Program-made: the position numbers and the translations under genes
Origin: Candidatus Uabimicrobium amorphum
GTDB taxonomy: Bacteria; Planctomycetota; Uabimicrobiia; Uabimicrobiales; Uabimicrobiaceae
Assembly: GCF_009002475.1 (NCBI RefSeq)
Contig: NZ_AP019860.1
Coordinates: 3,286,001-3,350,000 of the forward strand
Reading direction: 5' to 3'
DNA length: 64,000 nucleotides
Notes under the pieces: model-generated
What the model saw: the letters and a program-made list of their open reading frames with translations, nothing else
Database searches by the model: none
Told to the model about the DNA's origin: nothing
Shown: one piece after another, positions 34,109-43,758 of the stretch
Layout of the letters: each line of letters opens with the position of its first letter
Numbering within the stretch: position 1 is the stretch's first letter

Positions 34109-35558
34109 TTTTTTCTTGGTCCCTTTGAAAATTGTTTTTGTTCTCTATGTTACCGTAAAAGGTCATCAACTTATCAAGAGCTTGTTTTTGAGAAAACATT
34201 TTCTCCAGTTGAGGAAACTCTTCTTTATCCACATAAGGTTTCTCATCGATAACGCTTAAAATAAATCGCGAAAATACATCATTTTCCATCGCTCGTTTTT
34301 GAAAGCTCCAAGCGAGTTTTTTTACGTTGATCCTTTTAACATACCGTAAAATATTTTGTAAGTTTTCTTCGTCTTCCTTGTGCAATAGCTGACCATCTAT
34401 GTGTGGCGCAAAAGTTTGTAGTTCTATACCTAAACTAGGTAAATCAATAGCAAAAGCTCCTTGCATTTTATCCTCAAAATACACATGTATTTTTTCACAC
34501 ATTTGTAACAAAGATATGTACGTTTTTTTGCGCACAGAAAGCTCTGCTGTTTGTTTTTTTTGCTTGGCAATATGGTCTGTCATTACTTTTTTTTGTGCTT
34601 CTTGAGAACGTATATTGTTCTCGCTATCGGCAATTTTTTTCTTTTGTTGTTTTATTTTTTTAGAGAACACCGTCATCAATTTTTTTAAAAAATTCTGTTT
34701 TTGACGTTCTTTTTCTAACTCTTTTAGCTTGTACTCATATAAAGCTTTTGCGGCATATTCTTTCTTGATTGCAGTGCTAATATCTTCTAATTTCTGTATC
34801 TGTTCTTCCAGTATTTGCGTTTGCACTTGCTGCTCTTTGGTTAGGTTGGTAAGGTGTTTCTCTATGCGCTCCATGACGACTTGTAATTTTTGTATCTGCA
34901 ACTTTGTGCGCGGTGGTGTTTGCAAAGTTAAATTTCCTTTGTAAAGACGCTGCTGAAAACTACTTTGAGATAAAATAAATATTTTATCGCGCTGTAAATA
35001 TACCGCCACCGTTAAAAAAACCACCGTAAACATGCATACCAACAACAAATAACTTCGATTTTTTTCTACTACCGAAGTGCCGTATCGCTGGCGAAATAGC
35101 AAAAAAGTATTTTGTTTTTCTTCATCGCTGTAAAGACACTCGCAAACCGAACGAATCTCTTGTTGATCCAAACGATGCAACGTATTTTCCCCCACATCAT
35201 CCCCCACAAAGATTTCCCAGCTCATATTATCAGGGTCTTTTAGCAATGTATCCAATTCATGGACAACCTTGCCTTCAATGCGAAAGTTTTCATCGTTTAA
35301 ATGGACCTGGGCGGGAATCACTAACCGCACGCGATTATCTTGTTTGGCCATAAACACTACGTATGGGGTTTTTCGCGCAAGAACGGAAAAGATATGTTCA
35401 TATTGTTGACAATGTTTTTGTAGTTGACAGAGTAACTCTTTAATATTTGTTGGCATATCATCGCCACTGTAGTCTAAAAATTGTTCCACACCATAATCTG
35501 GTGTATCGGCAATGATAGAGTTACCGGTATTCGCATAAACAAACTGTACTTCGTTCAT
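34101..35558 (-). CDS. Coiled-coil single-pass membrane protein, unknown
   Basis: 485 aa from the ATG at 35558, one base after the mevalonate kinase stop. The N-terminal 170 residues are soluble and alpha/beta (ERIFEVLARKTPYVVFMAKQ-like region near 45-65). One TM follows (YLLLVCMFTVVFLTVAVYL, about 185-205). Then comes a long Lys/Gln/Glu coiled coil (about 215-375), ending in a small helical C-terminal region. No family recognised. Its overlap with the channel gene suggests co-translation, so a channel partner is possible (inference only). Confidence 0.75.
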   Translation of the reverse strand: MNEVQFVYANTGNSIIADTPDYGVEQFLDYSGDDMPTNIKELLCQLQKHCQQYEHIFSVLARKTPYVVFMAKQDNRVRLVIPAQVHLNDENFRIEGKVVHELDTLLKDPDNMSWEIFVGDDVGENTLHRLDQQEIRSVCECLYSDEEKQNTFLLFRQRYGTSVVEKNRSYLLLVCMFTVVFLTVAVYLQRDKIFILSQSSFQQRLYKGNLTLQTPPRTKLQIQKLQVVMERIEKHLTNLTKEQQVQTQILEEQIQKLEDISTAIKKEYAAKALYEYKLKELEKERQKQNFLKKLMTVFSKKIKQQKKKIADSENNIRSQEAQKKVMTDHIAKQKKQTAELSVRKKTYISLLQMCEKIHVYFEDKMQGAFAIDLPSLGIELQTFAPHIDGQLLHKEDEENLQNILRYVKRINVKKLAWSFQKRAMENDVFSRFILSVIDEKPYVDKEEFPQLEKMFSQKQALDKLMTFYGNIENKNNFQRDQEKND

Positions 35559-35559
35559 C

Positions 35560-36528
35560 TCATTTCCCTCGCGTACAATCTTTCCCACAAAGGGCATAAA
35601 AAACCTCAAACCCTCGTTGCTCTAGTATTTCTTGCAATTGTGGCTGTTGTTTTTCCACAAGAACAATCACACATCCTCCGCCACCAGCACCTGTCAGCTT
35701 TGCCCCCAGTGCGCCATGACGACGCGCTTCATCGCAAACAAAATCGATTTCACTGCACGACACACCAATTTTTTGTAAACAACACTGGTTTTCGTCAAAT
35801 AAATGACCGATCGTAGAAAAATCTTCACGCTCAAAAGCGTCCAGAGCAATTGCGGCAAAACTTCCCATTTTTTGCATAGTCTTATCACACTCTACTTGGT
35901 TTTTGTTGCGAAACTCTCGTACTTTGTCTACAAGATCTTTTGTTCTACGTTCACGCTTTGTGTTGACAATCATCAATTGTAAAGGCTTTGATAAAACAGG
36001 TAGTTGGGAAATGGTCAATTTCTTTAGGGGAATCTCACCTATGCTTTGCCGTGGTGCGGGGAATTCCTGTGCGTTACGTAGGTAACACATACCGCCAAAA
36101 GTTGCAATAGTATTGTCAATGCCAGAAGGGGTACCGTGAAAAATAGTTTCAGCAGCAAACGCCACATCGTTTACCTGGTTGTTATCCCACACAAGATTAT
36201 GATGTTTAAGTAGACCGCGAATGATAGATACAGATGTTGCCGCAGAGCTTCCCAAACCAGCGCCTAAAGGTATTTCCGGAAAAAGATCTATGCGACATGC
36301 CTGTTTTTTTTGTGGAAAATATGACAGGATTTTGTTAAATACTTTGCCAAGCACATGTTCGCTATCGTTGTCATTCATGACTAAGGATAAGCAAGGAACA
36401 TTCAATTGATATTTGTTGTGAGGTTCAATTTTGCACAACACACCGACATCTAAGCTAGTTGCCAAAGCTGGATATCCATAAACTACCGAATGTTCGCCAA
36501 ATAAAATAATTTTCCCATAACCACGCAT
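35560..36528 (-). CDS. mvk: Mevalonate kinase (GHMP family)
   Basis: ATP-dependent phosphorylation of mevalonate in isoprenoid synthesis. 322 aa from the ATG at 36528 (MRGYGKIILFGEHSVVYGYP; the eight residues ahead in the longer frame are not family-like). Motifs: GKIILFGEHSVVYGYPA, PLGAGLGSSAATSVSII (ATP-binding), HGTPSGIDNTIATFGG (catalytic Asp) and KLTGAGGGGCVIVL. Other GHMP kinases are less likely because of FGEHSVVYG. Its presence points to a mevalonate pathway, at least in part, instead of or beside MEP. It is divergent from maf across only 23 bp. Confidence 0.9.
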   Translation of the reverse strand: MRGYGKIILFGEHSVVYGYPALATSLDVGVLCKIEPHNKYQLNVPCLSLVMNDNDSEHVLGKVFNKILSYFPQKKQACRIDLFPEIPLGAGLGSSAATSVSIIRGLLKHHNLVWDNNQVNDVAFAAETIFHGTPSGIDNTIATFGGMCYLRNAQEFPAPRQSIGEIPLKKLTISQLPVLSKPLQLMIVNTKRERRTKDLVDKVREFRNKNQVECDKTMQKMGSFAAIALDAFEREDFSTIGHLFDENQCCLQKIGVSCSEIDFVCDEARRHGALGAKLTGAGGGGCVIVLVEKQQPQLQEILEQRGFEVFYALCGKDCTRGK

Positions 36529-36551
36529 TTTATCCCCAAGGTTTATAAACA

Positions 36552-37139
36552 ATGCAAAAAATCAATAAAAATCACCCCATCATACTAGCGTCTAATTCCC
36601 CTCAGCGCAAGAGATTATTGGAGGATTTCGCGATTTCTTTTACGGTGATTCCTGCAAATATTGTCGAAAATATTCATCCACAATGGAGCCCAGAAGAAGC
36701 CGTTGTAAAACTAGCACAACAAAAAGCACGTGATGTCGTAGAACGCAACTTAAATCTGTTACAACAAAGAAAATTTTACGCCGTATTATCTGCCGACACG
36801 GTAGTTGTGTTACAAGACAAAATTCTTGGAAAGCCCAGAGATAATGAAGAGGCGCAACAAATGATTCGTGGTTTGTCACACCAAAAACACCGTGTGATTA
36901 CTGGCGTATGTTTGTACTCTTTAGAAAACGATTATGTCAGTGACCACTGTACCACAATCATCGAATTAGAACCGATGACCTCACAACAAATCGACACGTA
37001 TATTGAGAACAACAACGTAACCGAGCGCGCTGGAGGAATTGATATCGAAAACATAGGGTCTATTCGCCATATGGAAGGAAATTTCAATAACGTCATCGGA
37101 CTTCCCGTAGAGTATATATTGGAGAAGTGGTTTTTTTGA
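36552..37139 (+). CDS. maf: Maf family nucleotide pyrophosphatase
   Basis: 195 aa, hydrolyses (modified) dTTP/UTP-type nucleotides to monophosphates. Motifs: IILASNSPQRKRLLED (N-terminal S-x-R-x-x-L-L), AVVKLAQQKA, LSADTVVVLQDKILGKPRDN (catalytic Asp and GKP) and HRVITGVCL, then ERAGGIDIENIG. Complete. AAGG lies upstream. The intergenic space to mvk is so short that the two promoters must lie close together or within coding DNA. Confidence 0.93.
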   Translation: MQKINKNHPIILASNSPQRKRLLEDFAISFTVIPANIVENIHPQWSPEEAVVKLAQQKARDVVERNLNLLQQRKFYAVLSADTVVVLQDKILGKPRDNEEAQQMIRGLSHQKHRVITGVCLYSLENDYVSDHCTTIIELEPMTSQQIDTYIENNNVTERAGGIDIENIGSIRHMEGNFNNVIGLPVEYILEKWFF

Positions 37140-37206
37140 GTGGAGGTGAAAATCCGTTGGTATTTTTGAAACATGGTAAAGAGCGTTCATTGGTATTTGG
37201 GGGAAC

Positions 37207-37228
37207 GGGCGGACACTAGGCCCGCCCT
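37207..37228. terminator. GC-rich hairpin between convergent genes
   Basis: GGGCGGACACTAGGCCCGCC-type palindrome in the 135-bp gap between maf and the PEGA-like lipoprotein gene. Its composition differs from the AT-rich surroundings, so it may also be a dispersed REP-type element. Confidence 0.5.
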
Positions 37229-37274
37229 TACGACGCACTGTAAAAAAGTTAATCTTTTTTTACGTTATACCGCA

Positions 37275-38657
37275 TTACTTTGGTATCAGTGGAACATCAA
37301 GCCTGTACGGCCCCTCTCCAGGAGTAATTGTGATGTTTTTCTCCACGGTTTGGTAATCGCGAAACTTGACAACAAGACGATACTCCCTGCCAGGGACAAA
37401 CGCTTTATCAAAACGCACCCTTTCGCCATCGATAAAAATTCCTTGAAGTGGTACAAGAATATCATCCTTCACAATCTCAAAAGAAATTTGGCGTGGTTGA
37501 ACATTCATCATTCCGCGAATAGTATGCACCTCTTCGCCAGGTGAGATCTCTATTTGTTTTTCATTTCCTTGCATGCGGTATCCTGGTTGCGTTATTTTAT
37601 AACTGTAGCGTCCTGGTTTAATACTTCCCCCATCAATAATTCGCTGTTGGATATTGCGTCCAAGAAAAACGACACTAGGATTTTTTAAACCGGCAGTTGG
37701 TTCAACATCATAATCGACAATTGTGCGAATTTTCACCGGTTTAGCTTGTAACATCTCTGTGATATTGTATGTAGATCGAAGCGGATAAATTCTAACGGAC
37801 TTACTTATCGATGAGTAACCGCGTCGGTTAATTTTTAGCTGATACTCCCCTGGTTTTACAGATGTGCCATCACCTACGAAAATCTTTTTTCCGCTGCGTT
37901 CATTCACAAGAATCAATGATGTTTCTCCCGATGGAGGTGAAATATCATAAGTAATATTCGGCTCAATACGACGCGGTAATGTCAACATGGTGCCTTTGAA
38001 GGTGTAAATTTTCTTACCTACAGGTACAAAAATAGTTTCGCGCAGTGTTTCATGTCCGGGATGCTTCACCATAATTTGATGGCTCCCACTAGAAATTTTA
38101 CTTCCTTCTTGAACTTCTACGCCGTCAAGTAAAACAGTTTCTGGTGCTGTGATTTCTTCTTGAATAGGATATTCCGTAAAAATAATCCATTCAATACGCG
38201 TATCGGTTTTTGATTTTGGTTTACGCTGTGTTGTTGTACGTGTTTTTTTATCACCCTTTTTTGGCACGTCCGTATAACTAGGGTCCAATTTTTCGGAAGA
38301 TGTCTTAGTTGCACCTCGTACCCGTCCTAACCTTACTTTACCACCACCTGGTAAAACACTTCCCCCTATACCGTCTTCTCCAGGTTCTCGATCAATGATA
38401 TTGCGATCGATATTACCTCCATTGCTGCCAACCTCATTGGTAATGTCGACCGTTTTGCCATCGCCTTCATTATGGATATAAATCTCTTCTTCGTCAAATT
38501 CTTCAAGGGGTTCTTCTTGATCTCGACTATAGATATAGTTCACTCTGTCTTCGCGTAAGTGTTTCTCACTTGCTAGGCGTTTGATTCGTATACAATCACA
38601 ACCGATCAGTGTGACAATCAACATGCCTATACACAACCATGAAAGTTTTTTATTCAT
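37275..38657 (-). CDS. Lipoprotein with PEGA-like repeats
   Basis: 460 aa. Signal peptide with lipobox (CIGMLIVTLIGCDC, Cys about 20). Residues 30-150 are charged and Gly-rich, probably extended. From about 155 there are four or more PEGA-like beta units, each with a P-x-x-x-x-V-x-V-x-G-x-x-V-x-x-G-x-Y pattern: GVEVQEGSKISSGSHQIMVK, GDGTSVKPGEYQLKINRRGY, IIDGGSIKPGRYSYKITQPG and GERVRFDKAFVPGREYRLVV. PEGA domains are surface modules in planctomycetes and others. Function unknown. Well separated from neighbours. Confidence 0.8.
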   Translation of the reverse strand: MNKKLSWLCIGMLIVTLIGCDCIRIKRLASEKHLREDRVNYIYSRDQEEPLEEFDEEEIYIHNEGDGKTVDITNEVGSNGGNIDRNIIDREPGEDGIGGSVLPGGGKVRLGRVRGATKTSSEKLDPSYTDVPKKGDKKTRTTTQRKPKSKTDTRIEWIIFTEYPIQEEITAPETVLLDGVEVQEGSKISSGSHQIMVKHPGHETLRETIFVPVGKKIYTFKGTMLTLPRRIEPNITYDISPPSGETSLILVNERSGKKIFVGDGTSVKPGEYQLKINRRGYSSISKSVRIYPLRSTYNITEMLQAKPVKIRTIVDYDVEPTAGLKNPSVVFLGRNIQQRIIDGGSIKPGRYSYKITQPGYRMQGNEKQIEISPGEEVHTIRGMMNVQPRQISFEIVKDDILVPLQGIFIDGERVRFDKAFVPGREYRLVVKFRDYQTVEKNITITPGEGPYRLDVPLIPK

Positions 38658-39154
38658 CAGTTAAGCTCCTTGTCATATAGAGAATGGCTTGCAAAACTAC
38701 ACTCAAAGCCGTTAAGTAAGTAACGACTGACTCATCTATATTCGTAACAGGTTCTGTTGTTATAAAACCAGGCTTGGGCTGTGTAACTAACATGACGTTC
38801 TTACCGCACTAGACAATTCTACGATGAAAATATTCAAAAATTTTTATTTCGCAATGCCCCTATCTTTCCTAAAACGTTATAGTTACAGCCTCACTTATAT
38901 CTTACAAAAAACGCGTAACAACCAAGTAATTGTTGTGTAATACTTAGGTAATAATTGAATCATTTTTTCATGACGAAATGCTCAAGACGACACATTGAAT
39001 ATGCTTCATCTCTTTGAGAAAACAACGCAGTTCAAATTAAATAATAGACTGTTGCGTATTAAATTGTTGAAAATAAAAAAATAATTTGGAATGATAGATA
39101 GGTCAGCATATTGGTAAAAGCAAAACAATAATTGTTCACCTAAGGAACCACCAA
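38658..39154. other. 497-bp intergenic region without recognised gene
   Basis: AT-rich gap between the divergent PEGA-like lipoprotein and SGNH genes. I see no ORF of note, tRNA or riboswitch. AAGGAA stands 15 bp before the SGNH ATG. Promoters for both genes should be here, but none can be assigned. Confidence 0.4.
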
Positions 39155-39868
39155 ATGATTGCAAACTTCTTTGTTAGAATGATACTCTCTCCCATTATCA
39201 TTCCCCAAGGTATCATTGTTCAGAAAAATATCGAAAAGCTACCTGAACCTATGTGTCAACGTCATGGCAACCAAGGACAAGGCCCAACATTGCGCTTGCT
39301 AGTTCTGGGAGACTCTGCTGCTGCAGGTGTCGGAGTTTCAACATTACAACAATCTTTATCGGGTAATTTAGTGTCTACTTTATCGCAGCATTTTGATGTT
39401 CATTGGCAAGTCATTGCAAAATCAGGAGCAACAAGCAAATCTACTCTTAAACATATCGAAAAAATAGATCCTCAACACTTTGATGTGGCTGTTGTTTCTT
39501 TGGGGGTGAATGACGTAACCTCAGGAATGAGACTAAAGGTATTTTTAAACACACAGCAAAAAATATTCAATGTTCTAAGAGATAAATTTGGTGTCTCACA
39601 AATTGTGGTATCAGGCTTCCCTCCCGTGGGTAAATTTCCAGCACTCCCACACCCTTTGCGTTGGTACCTAGGATACCTATCATCAGAATTTGATCAAAAT
39701 TTACAAACTTTAATAAAAACCAACGATATTGATTATATCAAACAGAACTTGATCGAGGACCCAAAAATGATGGCAACAGACGGCTTTCATCCTGGTCCAG
39801 AGATATATAAAATTTGGGGAAAAACGGCTTCGGAAAAAATTCTTGTGAAAAGAAAAGAACAGGTTTAA
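39155..39868 (+). CDS. SGNH/GDSL esterase-like hydrolase
   Basis: 237 aa. SGNH blocks are complete: LRLLVLGDSAAAGVG (block I, Ser), AKSGATSKST (Gly), VVSLGVNDVTSG (Asn) and the catalytic dyad MATDGFHPGPEIY (Asp, His). The first 35 residues (MIANFFVRMILSPIIIPQGIIV) are hydrophobic, either an anchor or a secretion signal. Close to the TesA-like/lysophospholipase branch, where esterases of lipids are common. Single gene; a terminator follows. Confidence 0.9.
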   Translation: MIANFFVRMILSPIIIPQGIIVQKNIEKLPEPMCQRHGNQGQGPTLRLLVLGDSAAAGVGVSTLQQSLSGNLVSTLSQHFDVHWQVIAKSGATSKSTLKHIEKIDPQHFDVAVVSLGVNDVTSGMRLKVFLNTQQKIFNVLRDKFGVSQIVVSGFPPVGKFPALPHPLRWYLGYLSSEFDQNLQTLIKTNDIDYIKQNLIEDPKMMATDGFHPGPEIYKIWGKTASEKILVKRKEQV

Positions 39869-39904
39869 ATGAAAACGCCTTGTTGCTCGCAGTTAAAAGG
39901 AAGG

Positions 39905-39935
39905 AAGTCTCCCCGGCTTTACCAGGGAGACTTTT
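39905..39935. terminator. Intrinsic terminator after the SGNH gene
   Basis: AAGTCTCCC, an 11-base loop, then GGGAGACTTTT. Good stem with a short T-run, positioned between two convergent genes. Confidence 0.75.
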
Positions 39936-39958
39936 GATCGCATGTCTAATGATAAATA

Positions 39959-40327
39959 CTATTTTCTGTGCATACCAAAACCAGCGTCCCAAGAACGATA
40001 ATATTTATCAATTTCTTTGGGTTTTACCCATATATTTAAATCCATTAGATATATTTGATTTTTGTTTGTTCCTTGATTATTGATCTTAAACCAACCACGA
40101 TCTTCCCAAGGCATTTTTCCTTTGCGATACTCAAAAATTCCAATGGGAACCATCAATCGCGATTTTACATAATAAATTTCTTTATACCCGTAACGTAGAT
40201 GCCCTCTGCGTCCTTCACTCCGCGTCCCTGGATTTACAATTTGAATATCATATTGCCACTTCGACTTTGGAGTACAAGAAGCACAGAACAATACGGTTAA
40301 AAATAGTACAAATCCAAATCTCAACAT
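39959..40327 (-). CDS. Small lipoprotein, unknown
   Basis: 122 aa. Lipobox signal peptide (MLRFGFVLFLTVLFCASCTP, Cys 18). The mature part is short, basic and rich in Tyr/Trp (WQYDIQIVNPGTRSEGRRGH), and nothing is recognised in it. It ends convergent with the SGNH gene. AGGAGG just upstream (from 40328) supports the ATG. Confidence 0.75.
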   Translation of the reverse strand: MLRFGFVLFLTVLFCASCTPKSKWQYDIQIVNPGTRSEGRRGHLRYGYKEIYYVKSRLMVPIGIFEYRKGKMPWEDRGWFKINNQGTNKNQIYLMDLNIWVKPKEIDKYYRSWDAGFGMHRK

Positions 40328-40430
40328 TTTTCCTCCTAAGTTTATACTGTCAACACCAAATTTCTAGTAAAGCAAATACTGTACCAAAAATAACTTAACG
40401 ATTTTCGAGCATTATAGGCCCCCACTCCGA

Positions 40431-40452
40431 CATGTCTCACAATTTAGACATG
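40431..40452. promoter_or_regulatory. Short dyad in the 287-bp gap
   Basis: CATGTCT, 8-base spacer, AGACATG, upstream of the M19-like gene and its divergent neighbour. It could be an operator or part of a hairpin; no binding protein can be named. The rest of the gap holds nothing I recognise. Confidence 0.4.
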
Positions 40453-40614
40453 CTCTTAACTTAGAATAAGATTGACAAAATACGTCGACTAACCTAAAAT
40501 ACATCAACGATTTAGATTGAGATGTACAGTGCAAATTTCCGTATAAAACTCCCGGAAATACAACCGACACAGGATACATCTAAGAACACCAAAATGTTAA
40601 TTATTGGGGGAGTT

Positions 40615-42303
40615 ATGTTATCTACAAAAAAATTTATTGTTGTTGCTCTTATCTTTAGTCTGAGTTTGTTTGCAGACGGCACAACAGGTAAACCAGTTCC
40701 TGGTTTTGCCGACATTCACATTCATCAAATGACAGAATATGCTTTTGGTGGTGGATGGTTATATGGTTCTCATACTGGGCCTCAAGAAGAAGCTCTTTGC
40801 GCTTGTAGTGGTATGAATGACCATGGTTATCTTATTGGTGAAGGTTTTTTAGGTATCCACCTGGAACGTACAGGCGGCTATCCAAAATTCAGTGGTTGGC
40901 CACGTTGGGATTCCATTAGTCATCAACAAGTACACGCGGACTGGTTAAAACAAGCACATGAAGACGGGCTAAACATCATTGTGATGTCCGCGGTTAACTT
41001 TGAACCACTTGCACACGTGATCCCGGAAAAACATCGTGTGAAAGAATGGGGATGCGCAGACATACCTGCCATCAAACGCCAAATCGAAGCTGCTTGGCGC
41101 TTTGACAAAGAACATGATTGGTACGAAATTGCTCTATCTCCTGCTGAAGCACGCCGTATTATCCACGAAGGAAAACTGGCCGTTGTTTTGGCGATTGAAA
41201 CTTCAGACCCTTTCGGAGATAACGATCTTATCAAACAACTTGATGAGTATTACGAAATGGGTGTTCGTTCCATCCAACCTGTTCACCAACTCAACAACCG
41301 TTTTTCAGGCGCGGCTCCTCACCACCCTATTTTCTATGTTTTTCAAGCCATTCGCAACATGAACAATGGTGACGACAAAAATGAATTCACCAAAGTGGTT
41401 AAGGAAAATCTTCCTGCTATTTACGGCGCACGCAACTGGAATGAATTACCTCCAAATGTTCGTCAAATAGCACAAAAACATATGCGTGGCGAAAACGATT
41501 TTGGTTTTAAACAAGATGAAAATGGCATGAATGTCGTCGGTTTGTCTGACGAAGGCGCAACTTTAATCAAAGAAATGATCAAGCGCAATATGCTAATAGA
41601 CATAGCACATATGTCGCAACGCGGTGTTACAACAACTTACAATATATCGCAACAAAATAAATTTTACCCTCTTTTTGTTTCTCATGGTCACATCCGTGAA
41701 ATTATGGCCGGAGCAAAAGGTGAAGAAGAAAAATCTACATCCATCGAATATGCACATGTGATCGCTTCTACTGGCGGAATGTTTGGACTACGTACAGGAA
41801 AAGACGAAACACTAGGGTATAGAAAATCTCCAGTAAAAAACTGTTGTCATGGATCTTCGGTATCTTTTGCACAAATGTATCAATTTGCTTCGCGCGAATT
41901 GAACTTGCAGGTTGCTTTCGCGAGTGATTTAAACGGATTTATTACCCAAATCTTGCCGCGTTTTGATGGCAAAGATGCCTGTTCTGCTAGTGGTTTTAAT
42001 TTCGAAAAGAAACATCAGCAACAGCTGCAAGGAGATCGTTTTGCCAATGGTGTTGGTAGTGATTTTGACACAAAAGGTTTTGCACACATCGGTCTTATTG
42101 GCGATGTTATTCGCGATTTGAACAATCTTGGTGTCAAAACCAACGATTTAGAGAATTCGGCGGAAAAATTCATTCGTATGTGGGAAAGATGTTACGATGA
42201 AAATCGTAGACCAGTTGCCTACAAAGTCGACCTAGAAAAAGCAAAAGACACAATCGAACCATATCAAACAAAAGAGCAACGCAAGGCAAACATGAAAAAG
42301 TAA
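40615..42303 (+). CDS. Secreted metal-dependent amidohydrolase, renal-dipeptidase (M19)-like
   Basis: 562 aa from the ATG at 40615, where GGGGAG lies upstream and a signal peptide begins (FIVVALIFSLSLFAD). TIM-barrel amidohydrolase: PGFADIHIHQM (HxH metal motif), LAVVLAIETSDPFGD, MGVRSIQPVHQLNNRF, LIDIAHMSQRGVTTTYN, LFVSHGHIRE and VAFASDLNGF (last-strand Asp). The arrangement is like dipeptidase M19, but it is longer and the N-terminal part has an insertion of about 80 residues. Substrate unknown. A hairpin follows. Confidence 0.82.
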   Translation: MLSTKKFIVVALIFSLSLFADGTTGKPVPGFADIHIHQMTEYAFGGGWLYGSHTGPQEEALCACSGMNDHGYLIGEGFLGIHLERTGGYPKFSGWPRWDSISHQQVHADWLKQAHEDGLNIIVMSAVNFEPLAHVIPEKHRVKEWGCADIPAIKRQIEAAWRFDKEHDWYEIALSPAEARRIIHEGKLAVVLAIETSDPFGDNDLIKQLDEYYEMGVRSIQPVHQLNNRFSGAAPHHPIFYVFQAIRNMNNGDDKNEFTKVVKENLPAIYGARNWNELPPNVRQIAQKHMRGENDFGFKQDENGMNVVGLSDEGATLIKEMIKRNMLIDIAHMSQRGVTTTYNISQQNKFYPLFVSHGHIREIMAGAKGEEEKSTSIEYAHVIASTGGMFGLRTGKDETLGYRKSPVKNCCHGSSVSFAQMYQFASRELNLQVAFASDLNGFITQILPRFDGKDACSASGFNFEKKHQQQLQGDRFANGVGSDFDTKGFAHIGLIGDVIRDLNNLGVKTNDLENSAEKFIRMWERCYDENRRPVAYKVDLEKAKDTIEPYQTKEQRKANMKK

Positions 42304-42311
42304 ATAAACAG

Positions 42312-42334
42312 AGGGAGAGCGAATAGCTCTCCCT
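42312..42334. terminator. Terminator-like hairpin
   Basis: AGGGAGAGC, GAATA loop, GCTCTCCCT, then a weak T-rich run. 8 bp after the M19-like stop. Confidence 0.7.
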
Positions 42335-42375
42335 TGTTCCTATTGAAATAAACTTTATTCCTGGATTTCCTCCTA

Positions 42376-43719
42376 ATGAAATATATATTGATAGTTGTGC
42401 TCATCCTCTCCCTTTTGCATGCACAGAACGAGCACACGCAAAACAACCTTAACCCCAACCTTAACGAAGCTGATATCGAAATTCTCCTTCCAGAAAAAGA
42501 TCCACAAGATGAGTCAATTGATTTCAACATAGACCAAGATGCGGAAAATTTTATTGAAGAATCCGACACGCTTCTCGACGCATCCGAAAGTTTAGATGAC
42601 GAACCATTTGCTGTACCACTTCCTATATTCTCCTCGAACCCCAACCTGGGTAACACATATGGTTTTTTACTTGCAGTTATCACCGAAAAACAAGGCCGCA
42701 TCGATAGCATCATAGCACCTCTACTCGTATACAACGAATTCACCGGTGTTTTTCTCGATGTGAATTATTTTGCTTTCCCCACAGAAAATATAAACTATGT
42801 ATTGTTATTCTCTCATTCTTCCGAAAATTTTTGGACATACCTATTTGAATACGAACATAGACAATTCTATTGCCCGGATTTACAACTCAATGGCCAAGCT
42901 ATTTTTGAACGCAGTCCGACAGAACGTTTCCATGGAATTGGCGCCGACTCCGAAGAAGATGATGAAACCAGCTTTACTTTAATCAAATTCGAAGCATTTG
43001 CTGATTTGCGTAAAGAGCTATGGAAAAATGTTTTTGGCACTGTTGGTCTTGCATTTCGTGCGCTAAAACCTGGAGATGGTGTCGTTGACGATATTCCAAG
43101 CTTAGAAGATTTATTCGCCGATGAAGAAGGAGTAGATGGTAGTTACACCACAACACTGCGACTAGCATTGGCATTTGACAGTCGCGACAATCAAATTACC
43201 CCGACAATGGGCTACTATGGACGTGTATTTTTTGAAATGGGCAACGAACCGATACTAAGTTCTTTTTCTTTTCGCCGTTACGGCATGGAAGGTCGCGCGT
43301 ATCTTGCTTTTGACGAAGATCGCAAATATTTAACGGCAATACGTGGCTTGGTAGAGCTTGTCCATGGTGAAGACATACCATTTTATGAACAAAGTTCTCT
43401 GGGGGGAGCGGAAACATTACGTGGATATGGAAACGGTCGTTTCTACGATAATCATCGTATCTTACTCAATATAGAAGAACGTATTCGCATGTACCGCTGG
43501 CTAATAAGTGGTATTAGTCTCGACGTTGAAACAGCTATATTTACCGACATTGGTCAGGTCGCGAACTCGATTAGCGAAATTCTTTCTCCACGAGACATTA
43601 AAGTGGTCTTTGGAGTAGGGGTACGCTTTGTTGTACGCTCACAAATTGTTGCGGCGGTCGATATTGGATATGGTGATGAAGGAAGTGCTGTATTTGCCGG
43701 TTTAGATTACCCTTTTTAA
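42376..43719 (+). CDS. Omp85-type (BamA/TamA-like) outer-membrane barrel without POTRA
   Basis: 447 aa. Signal peptide (YILIVVLILSLLHAQ), an acidic linker of about 60 residues, then a 16-strand-type Omp85 barrel. Visible markers: NTYGFLLAVITEKQ, LAFDSRDNQITPTMGYY (the DxRDxxxxPxxG motif), GGAETLRGYGNGRFYD (VRGF/Y-like loop 6 motif) and terminal LDYPF (Phe end). The N-terminal part is too short for POTRA domains, as in the surface-antigen/PF01103-only proteins. The barrel may transport proteins or lipids to the outside; function not known. Confidence 0.85.
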   Translation: MKYILIVVLILSLLHAQNEHTQNNLNPNLNEADIEILLPEKDPQDESIDFNIDQDAENFIEESDTLLDASESLDDEPFAVPLPIFSSNPNLGNTYGFLLAVITEKQGRIDSIIAPLLVYNEFTGVFLDVNYFAFPTENINYVLLFSHSSENFWTYLFEYEHRQFYCPDLQLNGQAIFERSPTERFHGIGADSEEDDETSFTLIKFEAFADLRKELWKNVFGTVGLAFRALKPGDGVVDDIPSLEDLFADEEGVDGSYTTTLRLALAFDSRDNQITPTMGYYGRVFFEMGNEPILSSFSFRRYGMEGRAYLAFDEDRKYLTAIRGLVELVHGEDIPFYEQSSLGGAETLRGYGNGRFYDNHRILLNIEERIRMYRWLISGISLDVETAIFTDIGQVANSISEILSPRDIKVVFGVGVRFVVRSQIVAAVDIGYGDEGSAVFAGLDYPF

Positions 43720-43758
43720 TATCTGAAAAATATTTTAGTTAGGAGTGGATTTTTTATT

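Noticed and set aside
38658..39154. tRNA or riboswitch in the longest gene-free gap
   Set aside because: No cloverleaf, T-loop consensus or known aptamer core was found by eye.
39814..40083. 89-codon plus frame after the SGNH hydrolase
   Set aside because: Overlaps the SGNH end, a terminator and the antisense of a lipoprotein gene; no family similarity.
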